Origin: Rugosimonospora sp040255525
Lineage (GTDB): Bacteria; Actinomycetota; Actinomycetes; Mycobacteriales; Micromonosporaceae
Length of the DNA: 64,000 nt
Assembly: GCA_040255525.1 (NCBI GenBank)
Contig: JBDZVD010000007.1
Span: 1 to 64,000, forward strand
Reading direction: 5' to 3'
In this document: positions 27,163-33,498 of the stretch, piece after piece
How positions within the stretch are numbered: the stretch's first letter is position 1
How the letters are laid out: every line of letters begins with the position of its first letter
Notes under the pieces: generated by a model
What the model saw: the letters and a program-made list of their open reading frames with translations, nothing else
Database searches by the model: none
Told to the model about the DNA's origin: nothing
Translations under genes and position numbers: made by a program

Positions 27163-28173
27163 TCAGCCGATGGGCGCGTCGGCGCAGCTGCCCCGCTCGG
27201 CGAGAGACGGCGCGAGCAGCCGGGTCTCCGCGCCGCGCTCGCCGCGCAGCAGGCTCATCACCCGCTCCACGGCCAGCGCGCCCAGTTGGTGGCCGGGGAT
27301 GTCCACCGACGTCATCCGGATCGGCAGGCCGAGGGCGACATCCTCCGGGCAGATGGCCACGACCGACACGTCCTCCGGCACCCGGCGGCCGGACGAACGC
27401 AGGATGCCCAGCAGCGGCGAGAGCGCGGCCTCGTTGTGCACCACCAGCGCGGAGACGCCGGGCAACTCCTCGTCGATGCGGTTGAGGCAGGCCAGCGCGC
27501 CGTCGAAGGTCGGCTCGCACGGGTGGCTCGCCGAAGCCAGACCGTACTCCTCGACCGCGTCGGCGAAGCCGGCGAGGAAGCGCGTCGCGTAGCTCGTGCC
27601 ACGCTGGTAGACGGCCGGTGGCGGCCCGATCAGCCCGACCGTGCGGTGCCCGTGCTCGGCGAGGTGCGCCACCGCCGTGAAGCCTGCCGACGCGAAGTCG
27701 AGGTCGACGCACGAGATCCCGCCCGGCCGGTTGGGCAGGCCGATCAGCACGGCGGGTTGGCGCAGCCGGCGGAGCACGGGAATCCGGGCGTCGTCGCTCT
27801 CGATGTCCATCACGATCAGTGCGTCGACCATGGCACTGCCGGCTACCCGCTCCAGGCCGGCGGATCCCTCGTCGTTGGTCAGCAGCAGGACGTCGTGGTC
27901 GTAGGAGCGCGCCGCGGTGACGACCGACGTTACGAACTGCATGATGACCGGGACGTTGATGTCGCTGCGCAGCGGCGCGGCGAGGGCCAGTACGTTGGTG
28001 TGCCGCCCGGCCAGTGCCCGGGCGCCGGCGTGCGGGCGGTAGCCCAGTTCGGCGATGCTCGCCTCGACCCGGGCGCGGGTGGCCGGCGAGATCGGTCGGC
28101 GCCCACTGAGGACGTACGACACGGTGCTCGTGGAGACGCCGGCCGCTGCGGCGACGTCGGCGATGGTTGCCAC
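27163..28173 (-). CDS. LacI family transcriptional regulator (2), probable regulator of the GH3 locus
   Basis: A 336-residue LacI repressor. The helix-turn-helix is TIADVAAAAGVSTSTVSYVLS, followed by the hinge-helix segment HAGARALAGRHTN and the core domain with LLLTNDEGSAGLERV, ALIVMDIESDD and VVHNEAALSPLL. GTG 28173 is picked because AGGGAG lies 7 nt upstream; the frame upstream is repetitive. The perfect palindrome TCGAAGCGCTTCGA stands 127 bp upstream (28301-28314), so it probably represses itself. Two further copies of the same palindrome precede the GH3 gene, which makes that glycosidase its likely target. The effector is probably a sugar released by GH3 or its substrate. Confidence 0.9.
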   Translation of the reverse strand: MATIADVAAAAGVSTSTVSYVLSGRRPISPATRARVEASIAELGYRPHAGARALAGRHTNVLALAAPLRSDINVPVIMQFVTSVVTAARSYDHDVLLLTNDEGSAGLERVAGSAMVDALIVMDIESDDARIPVLRRLRQPAVLIGLPNRPGGISCVDLDFASAGFTAVAHLAEHGHRTVGLIGPPPAVYQRGTSYATRFLAGFADAVEEYGLASASHPCEPTFDGALACLNRIDEELPGVSALVVHNEAALSPLLGILRSSGRRVPEDVSVVAICPEDVALGLPIRMTSVDIPGHQLGALAVERVMSLLRGERGAETRLLAPSLAERGSCADAPIG

Positions 28174-28200
28174 CGGGGAACTCCCTGGGTCCGGGGATCG

Positions 28201-28279
28201 CTGCGTCGATGTGCTCCTGCGTGGATGCGCTCCCGCGTGCTCGTGAGCGGATGTGCCCGCCAGTGGATGTGCTCGTGAA
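28201..28279. repeat. Degenerate GGATGTGCTC repeats upstream of lacI(2)
   Basis: CGATGTGCTCCTGCG, GGATGCGCTCCCGCG, GGATGTGCCCGCC and GGATGTGCTCGTG follow one another. They lie between the LacI start and its operator, in the probable 5' leader or core promoter region. Confidence 0.55.
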
Positions 28280-28300
28280 CCGTGAGCTGAGGTGCGCAGG

Positions 28301-28314
28301 TCGAAGCGCTTCGA
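28301..28314. promoter_or_regulatory. LacI-type operator TCGAAGCGCTTCGA (site 1)
   Basis: A perfect 14-bp palindrome with the central CG-step typical of LacI sites. It is followed after 6 bp by an extra half site TCGAAG (28321). The 20-nt context GCAGGTCGAAGCGCTTCGAC is identical at 36459-36478. Confidence 0.75.
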
Positions 28315-28327
28315 CTTCCCTCGAAGG

Positions 28328-28882
28328 CTAATGGCCGGGTGCCTGCCCGGCAAGGTACTCCTCGCGGGTCAACGCGTACACCACGACCGGCTGGTTGCGG
28401 TGAGCCGGCACCACCGTCTCGCGGTCGAACCGGAGGCCGATCTTCTCCATCACCCGGCCGGACGCCCGGTTGTCCACGTGCCGGATGCTGCAGATCCGGT
28501 CCAGGCCCCGGTCGACGAAGCCGAACCGCAGGACGGCGACGGCGCCCTCGGTCGCGTAGCCCCGGCCCCAGTACCGGCGCGCGAACCGCCAGCCGATCTC
28601 CACGCTGGGGAGCACCTCGGGCAGGAACGCCGGTACCGCCAGGGTGACCCAGCCGGCCAGCTCGCCGGTGTCCCTCGGGCGTACCGCGAACAGGCCGTAG
28701 CCCTTCTCCGCCCAGTCCCGGCGGGCCGCCGCCAGCCCGGTCCCGGTCTGCCGCCGGTCGCGCACGGAGCCGTCGCCGATGTAGCGCATGACCTCGGGGT
28801 CTGAGTTCATTGCCGTGAGCGCGTCGAGGTCGTCGTCGCGCAGCTGGTCCAGGACGAGGCGGGTGGTCTCCAAGGTGATCAT
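28328..28882 (-). CDS. GNAT family N-acetyltransferase (RimJ/RimL type)
   Basis: A 184-residue acetyltransferase of the ribosomal-protein or small-molecule N-acetylating type. It opens MITLETTRLVLDQLRDDDLDAL and carries the acetyl-CoA loop WGRGYATEGAVAVLRFGF after VEIGWRFARRY, then RHVDNRASGRVMEKIGLRFD, the typical C-terminal helix. ATG 28882 has GGAGG 8 nt upstream. It lies upstream of lacI(2) on the same strand, but the palindromic operator sits between them, so the two are probably separate transcripts. Substrate unknown. Confidence 0.88.
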   Translation of the reverse strand: MITLETTRLVLDQLRDDDLDALTAMNSDPEVMRYIGDGSVRDRRQTGTGLAAARRDWAEKGYGLFAVRPRDTGELAGWVTLAVPAFLPEVLPSVEIGWRFARRYWGRGYATEGAVAVLRFGFVDRGLDRICSIRHVDNRASGRVMEKIGLRFDRETVVPAHRNQPVVVYALTREEYLAGQAPGH

Positions 28883-29011
28883 CCGTCCATCCTCCCGCAC
28901 CAACCGCCGCTGCCGTAATACCCGATTTACGGTACAAGCCCGTCATGCCCGATATACGCTTGAGTCCTTCCGCAAGGAAGAGCCGGGGCGTAGCCGCGAT
29001 GTAACAGTCGC

Positions 29012-29100
29012 GCGCTGCGCCCCGCGCTGTGCCCCGCGCTGCGCCCCGCGCTGTGCCCCGCGCTGTGCCCCGCGCTGTGCCCTGCGCTGTGCCCTGCGCG
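29012..29100 (+). repeat. 12-bp minisatellite, seven units
   Basis: Units of GCGCTG(T/C)GCCC(C/T) start at 29012, 29024, 29036, 29048, 29060, 29072 and 29084, with a partial eighth. Variation is limited to two positions, so the array is young and likely to vary in copy number between strains. Confidence 0.92.
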
Positions 29101-29122
29101 CCGCATGCGCGCCGTGACGAGC

Positions 29123-29155
29123 GGCGGCCCGGCCCCGTTCCGGGACCGGGCCGCC
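29123..29155 (-). terminator. Strong hairpin after the sedolisin gene
   Basis: Perfect 10-bp arms GGCGGCCCGG (29123-29132) and CCGGGCCGCC (29146-29155) around a 13-nt loop. No T-run follows, as is usual in actinomycetes. It lies 46 bp past the protease stop. Confidence 0.55.
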
Positions 29156-29200
29156 TGTGGCGCTCACGCCGCCGGTCGAGTGCGGTGCTGGTCGGATCCG

Positions 29201-31195
29201 CTAGTGCAGCAGTGCGGCGATCGGCATCCCCAGGAAGAACAGGAGGCCGCCCGGCGTCCCGACGCCGGTCTCGTCGTCGTAGCCGCGCTTGCTGTGGATC
29301 GTGCTGCTCTGCACGTCGATCGTCTGCAACTGGTACGTCTTGCCCTGCGTGTTGTCGAGCGAGTTGGCGTAGTTCGTCCGCACCTGGGCCAGCGGGCTGG
29401 TGGGCGCGGTGATGTCGTGCAGCGCCGGCGTGTTCACCAGCTTGTAGTAGAGCGGGTTGACGAAGCCGAGCTTGCGGTGGGCGAACTGGTCCGCCACCGC
29501 GATCACGCCGGCCAGCAGCGGCGACGACAGGCTCGTGCCGCCGATGCGGTACTGGTCCCAGTGCGTCCCCTCGGGGAAGACCTGGGTCTGGCCGACCTCG
29601 AAACCGGTGTTCGGGTCACCCGGCATCGAGATGTCCGGCACCGCGCGCATCGGCGTGTCGCCGCCGAAGTACGTCGAGATGGACGCCGGTACCTTGCCCC
29701 TCTGGTAGAACGGCTGCGCGTAGAGCACGCTGGTGCCGCCGCCACCGCCGGAGGAGTACCTGCCGGGCGGTGCCGGCGACCACGCCCCGCCCGAAAGCGA
29801 CGAGTACGCGCTCTGCCAGCCGTGCTCCCACAGCCACTGCCCGTGCTTGCCGATGCCGACGCTGGTGCCGCCGACGCCGGTCACGTACGGCACGTCGGCC
29901 GGGAACTCGACCGTCTTCGCCGCGGGGTTGGTGCCGCCGGCGGTGTGGTCCCCGGCGTCGCCGCTGGAGAAGTTCACCGTGATGCCGGTCAGCGCCGCCT
30001 CGAGGCTGAACTGCGTGTAGAAGTCCACGTAGTCCTGGCCCAGTTCGCTGATGTCGTCGGTGCCGTCGGTCCACGAGTTGGTGATGATGTCCGCCACGTG
30101 GTTGTCGATCGTCTCGGCCCAGGCGTCGTCCAGGCCGCTGCTGCAGTCCGAGGCGCCCACGTAGACGACCTTCGCGCCCGGCGCCATCGCGTGCACGGCC
30201 TCGACGTCGAGGGTCTCCTCGCCGTACCAGCCCTGCGCGCCGCACTCGTCGATCAGGTCGTACCCGTTCGGGCCCGGGGTGATCTGGCTGAACTGGCCCT
30301 TGGCGAACAACGGCTGCCCGTGTACCTGGTTGTACTTCTGGGCGTCCTCGAGGATGGTCGGCGCCGCGTACGCGTCGGTGATGGCGACCGTGACGCCGCG
30401 CCCGTCGATGCCGGCGCGCAGCAGGCCGCTCTCCCCGTACGCCGACTGGTACTGCTGCGGCCCGTACCCGCAGACCGCGTACGGCCGCTTCTTGCCGTAC
30501 GCGGACGGCTTGTCGGTGGCCACCTTCTGCCCGTAGTAGTCCGAGCACGGCTGGACGCCGTACCGCGCACCGGGCGGTGGGCCGGGCTCCAGGTCGGCCG
30601 GGCTGTGCAGCTGCGAACCCTGATCGATGCCGAGAACCCCGGCGACGACCCCGGTCACCGCGGCCGGCGTACCGGCCGGGAAGGACAGCGCCGACGAGTT
30701 GGCGCGGACCGTCTTCCCGCGGTACGAGTAGTTCTTCACCGTGGTGGAGAACGTCTTCTCGATCTGGGCCGCGGTCCCGCTCGCCTCGATGTACATGCCG
30801 CTGGGCAGCGTCTTGGTGACCTGGAACCCTTGCTTGGTCAGCCAGGCGCGTACCGACGACACGTCCGAGGCGGTCGGGGCGTACCGCGCCCGGAACTGCG
30901 CGTTCGACAGCCACTTGCCGTAGTTCCGGCTGTTCGGATCGGAGATGCTCTGCAGCGTCGCGATCGCGTCGCCGCGGTCGCGCATGCCGAGCAGTACGCC
31001 GAAGCCGACCCGGTTGCTGGCGGGGGTGTCGCTTACTGCCCTGGCCTGGCCCAGCCACGCGGGGGCGCTGCCCCCGATGACGTGCCTGCTGGGCGCTGCC
31101 GATGCCGCGGGCGCGAGAGCGGCCACGGTCACCGCGGATGCGGCGACCGCCAGCCCCACCATCAGGCGCCGCCGGCTGAACGGCGGTCTTTCCAT
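29201..31195 (-). CDS. Secreted sedolisin (S53) serine-carboxyl peptidase with pro-domain
   Basis: 664 residues. The signal peptide has SRRRLMVGLAV and ends near AASAA, and a Tat route is possible. Residues about 55-200 are the activation pro-domain (YGKWLSNAQFRARYAP, VRAWLTKQGF). In the catalytic domain Glu326 and Asp330 lie in GEETLDVEAVHAMAPGA, the oxyanion Asp413 in NFSSGDAGD, and Ser555 in IGGTSLSSPLLAG. The calcium site near the C-terminus is in RGYDDETGVGTPGG. Sedolisins are acid-active endopeptidases that self-process outside the cell. ATG 31195 has GGAGG 6 nt upstream. It is a single gene with its own terminator. Confidence 0.93.
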   Translation of the reverse strand: MERPPFSRRRLMVGLAVAASAVTVAALAPAASAAPSRHVIGGSAPAWLGQARAVSDTPASNRVGFGVLLGMRDRGDAIATLQSISDPNSRNYGKWLSNAQFRARYAPTASDVSSVRAWLTKQGFQVTKTLPSGMYIEASGTAAQIEKTFSTTVKNYSYRGKTVRANSSALSFPAGTPAAVTGVVAGVLGIDQGSQLHSPADLEPGPPPGARYGVQPCSDYYGQKVATDKPSAYGKKRPYAVCGYGPQQYQSAYGESGLLRAGIDGRGVTVAITDAYAAPTILEDAQKYNQVHGQPLFAKGQFSQITPGPNGYDLIDECGAQGWYGEETLDVEAVHAMAPGAKVVYVGASDCSSGLDDAWAETIDNHVADIITNSWTDGTDDISELGQDYVDFYTQFSLEAALTGITVNFSSGDAGDHTAGGTNPAAKTVEFPADVPYVTGVGGTSVGIGKHGQWLWEHGWQSAYSSLSGGAWSPAPPGRYSSGGGGGTSVLYAQPFYQRGKVPASISTYFGGDTPMRAVPDISMPGDPNTGFEVGQTQVFPEGTHWDQYRIGGTSLSSPLLAGVIAVADQFAHRKLGFVNPLYYKLVNTPALHDITAPTSPLAQVRTNYANSLDNTQGKTYQLQTIDVQSSTIHSKRGYDDETGVGTPGGLLFFLGMPIAALLH

Positions 31196-31321
31196 GCGAT
31201 TCCTCCATCTCACACGGAAGAGATGTTCGATGGCGTCAAGCAAACTCGGATCGACAACCGCCGGTCAAGATTCACACAATCGGTTGATTGCGGCGAATGC
31301 GGAGATCGCGACCGTTGCGTG

Positions 31322-32428
31322 CTATCGCAAGGGTGAAGACGAGGGTCCGTTCGAGGCGGCAACGCCATCGCCGCCGTCCCCGAGGTGGGCGCGCAGTATC
31401 CCGGCCGTCTGCTCCGGTGTACTCGGGTTGACCGCGACCCCGGTCGCGATCTCCAGCCCGCCGATCGTGGTGACCCGCGGGTAGATGGTGATGTGCCAGC
31501 GGTACCAGGCATCGGCCGCCGGGTCGCCGACCGGACCGGCGTGCACCACCAGGTTGTACGCCGGATCGTCCAGGACCGCGGCGAGCCCGGCCAGCACCCG
31601 GGGCAGCACGCCGGCCAGCACGGCCAGGGTCCGGTCGGTCGCGCCGGCCAGGCCGGCCGCCGGTTCGGCGGGCAGCAGTGTCGTCTGGTGCGGTACGCAA
31701 GCGGCCCGGTCCTGGAAGACCAGCACCTCGCCGAGGTCCAGGACGAGCCGGCGGGCGTCCCGGCGCTCGGCGGCCGCGATCGCGTCGTGCAGGCACCCGC
31801 CGGTCCGGTCGTGGTGCTCGCGGGCGCGCCGCCACCGGTCCAGCAGACCGGGCGGCGCCTGGTCGAGCGCGACGATCTGGCTGTGCGGGTGGACCAGGGA
31901 CGCCCCGGCCCGGGCGCCGTAGTTACGGAACGCGCTGATCGCGGCCGGCCCGTCCGCGGCCAGCACCCGGCAGCGCTCACGCAGCGTGGACAGGATCGTG
32001 GCTACCTCGTCCGGGTCACCCCGGCGCAGGTCCCAGTCGTGCCGCCCGGACTCCACCAGGACCTCGTGCCGGCCGGTGAACGCGGTCGGGGACTCCGGCG
32101 CCGGCGGTACGCCGGCGGTACCGCCGCGCTGATCGACCGCCGCGTACAGGTTCGGCACCACCCGGACCCGCCAGTCGGGCGCGCCGGCCGGTACCCTCAG
32201 CACCTCGGGCGGGGTCATGGCCTCGCTGCCCCAGCAGAACGGGCAGGCCGGGCGCGCCGGGCGGTCGGCGGCGGCGCCCGCCGCGGAGTCCCGGTCGGCG
32301 GCGGCGCCCGCCGCGGAGTCCCGGTCGGCGGCGCCCGCCGCGGAGTCCCGGTCGTCGGGGCGGGCCGCCCGCCGGGGTGCCAGCACGCTCCAGCCGCCGG
32401 TCGTCTCGTCCACCCGGACCTCGACCAT
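31322..32428 (-). CDS. galT: Galactose-1-phosphate uridylyltransferase
   Basis: 368 residues of the HIT superfamily. It exchanges UMP between UDP-glucose and galactose 1-phosphate in the Leloir pathway. The nucleophile motif is VHPHSQIV (His180 and His182, the latter catalytic). CPFCWG (62-65) gives two zinc cysteines, and the late HITIYPRVT segment supplies further active-site residues. Between the N-terminus and the zinc motif, residues 27-57 are three DSAAGAAADR-type repeats encoded by 30-bp tandem DNA, absent from typical GalT. galK and galE are not adjacent, so it may serve a broader sugar-1-phosphate role. The PHP gene is 57 bp upstream on the same strand. Confidence 0.88.
   Translation of the reverse strand: MVEVRVDETTGGWSVLAPRRAARPDDRDSAAGAADRDSAAGAAADRDSAAGAAADRPARPACPFCWGSEAMTPPEVLRVPAGAPDWRVRVVPNLYAAVDQRGGTAGVPPAPESPTAFTGRHEVLVESGRHDWDLRRGDPDEVATILSTLRERCRVLAADGPAAISAFRNYGARAGASLVHPHSQIVALDQAPPGLLDRWRRAREHHDRTGGCLHDAIAAAERRDARRLVLDLGEVLVFQDRAACVPHQTTLLPAEPAAGLAGATDRTLAVLAGVLPRVLAGLAAVLDDPAYNLVVHAGPVGDPAADAWYRWHITIYPRVTTIGGLEIATGVAVNPSTPEQTAGILRAHLGDGGDGVAASNGPSSSPLR
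32265..32351 (-). repeat. 30-bp tandem repeat within galT
   Basis: Units at 32265-32294 and 32295-32324 are identical, and a third at 32325-32351 lacks one CGG triplet, so the frame is kept. The identity of copies one and two means a recent duplication. Confidence 0.92.
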
Positions 32429-32485
32429 CCCCGTCCGCCCTCCGAATGACTCGTCGGAGCACGCCGCTCCGGGCCTGGCGCGACC

Positions 32486-33334
32486 CTACCGCCGCCAGAA
32501 GTCGAACTCGTCGCGACCGGGCCGGAAACCGGCCCCCTCGACGATGTCCACGGCGATGTCGAACCGGCCGCCCACCAGCCAGGGCCGGTGCGCGTCGCTG
32601 CCGAACGACACCGCCCGGCCACCCTCCTCACGCCACCAGCGCAGCAGGGCCGCCGTCGCCATCGGCGACTTGGTGTTGACCTCCAGCACCCGGCCGGTAC
32701 CGGCCAGCGCGCGCAGCACCGCCCGGTACTCCTCCTCGAACTTCGGCTCGTCGAACAGGTGCGACCCACCCGGCCAGTTCCGGCGCGGGTAGTCCACGTG
32801 CGCCAGCACCTCGAACTCGCCGGCCCCCTCGATCATCCGGAGCAGCTCCGCGAAGTACCGGCGCATCGCCTCGTCGTGGTCCCCGAGCAGGCGGAACAGG
32901 GTCTCGGCGGCGACCAGATCGTCGCCGTACGGCACGGCGTGCAGCGAGCCGAGCACCCGCTCGAACGGCCCGGTGGCCAGCAGCCCCTTGACGCTGCCGG
33001 CGAACAGGTGCGGTTCGCCGGCCTCGACGCCGGAGAAGATCCGCAGCGGTTTGTACCGTTGCCGGCACTCCTCGACGTCGGCGAGGTACCCGGTGACGTC
33101 CAGCGGCCGGATCTTGTCCCACCAGCCCAGCGTCAGCGGGTCGTCGGCGATCACGTCGTCGGCGATCCAGTCCGTCCACTCGACGTGCTCGGTGAACGCC
33201 ACCGCCGGCAGGCCGAGGGCCAGCGCCCGCTCGCATGCCCCGGCCATCGAGGACTGCCCCCCGGTATCGAATGACCACTGCGAATGCACATGATTGTCGA
33301 CGGGCAGCACGCCTGCGAGTCTGCCAGAGATCAC
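32486..33334 (-). CDS. PHP-domain phosphoesterase (histidinol-phosphatase-like)
   Basis: A 282-residue PHP-fold metallo-phosphoesterase. Metal ligands are visible in order: VDNHVHSQWS (HxH), AFTEHVEW, FSGVEAGEPH, GSLHAV, LAHVDYPRR, and the closing GSDAHRPW. HisK-type enzymes hydrolyse histidinol phosphate, but many stand-alone actinomycete PHP proteins act on other phosphate esters. With no his genes nearby, the substrate is open. The start GTG 33334 is uncertain, and GTG 33310 (VLPVDNHVHS) is an alternative. Orientation and spacing suggest co-transcription with galT. Confidence 0.82.
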   Translation of the reverse strand: MISGRLAGVLPVDNHVHSQWSFDTGGQSSMAGACERALALGLPAVAFTEHVEWTDWIADDVIADDPLTLGWWDKIRPLDVTGYLADVEECRQRYKPLRIFSGVEAGEPHLFAGSVKGLLATGPFERVLGSLHAVPYGDDLVAAETLFRLLGDHDEAMRRYFAELLRMIEGAGEFEVLAHVDYPRRNWPGGSHLFDEPKFEEEYRAVLRALAGTGRVLEVNTKSPMATAALLRWWREEGGRAVSFGSDAHRPWLVGGRFDIAVDIVEGAGFRPGRDEFDFWRR

Positions 33335-33424
33335 CAGGCCCTCCGGCCGGACGTGGCCGGGCTCACGTCCGCCGCGCGCTGGTGGTGAGCGCTCCCGGAG
33401 CCGGGGCTTCAGCCTTCGGAGCGC

Positions 33425-33498
33425 AGGCTCAGCACCCCGGGGTTGGGCCGCCGGGGCGCAGGCTCAGCTTCCGGGCTCGGCCCCGGAGAAGGCTCAGC
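33425..33498 (-). repeat. Repeats across the GH3 stop codon
   Basis: AGGCTCAGC occurs at 33425, 33460 and 33490, with a looser GGCTTCAGCC at 33406. On the coding strand these are GCTGAGCCT, and the first one holds the GH3 TGA stop. Flanking CTTCC or GCGC is partly shared. Confidence 0.65.

Larger units (their letters stand above)
28883..29200. other. Gap between GNAT and sedolisin genes
   Basis: About 318 bp. It contains the GNAT promoter side (AT-richer, 28915-28975), a seven-unit 12-bp tandem repeat (29012-29100) and a strong hairpin (29123-29155). No gene is supportable; open frames through the repeat are products of its 12-bp period. Confidence 0.6.

Noticed and set aside
29012..29100. 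Possible CRISPR array
   Set aside because: Units are contiguous 12-mers without spacers, and there are no cas genes in the window.
28943..29167. Repetitive ORFs through the 12-bp minisatellite
   Set aside because: The frames exist only because a 12-bp unit without stops repeats; the proteins are pure AQRG or APRA repeats with no start signals.
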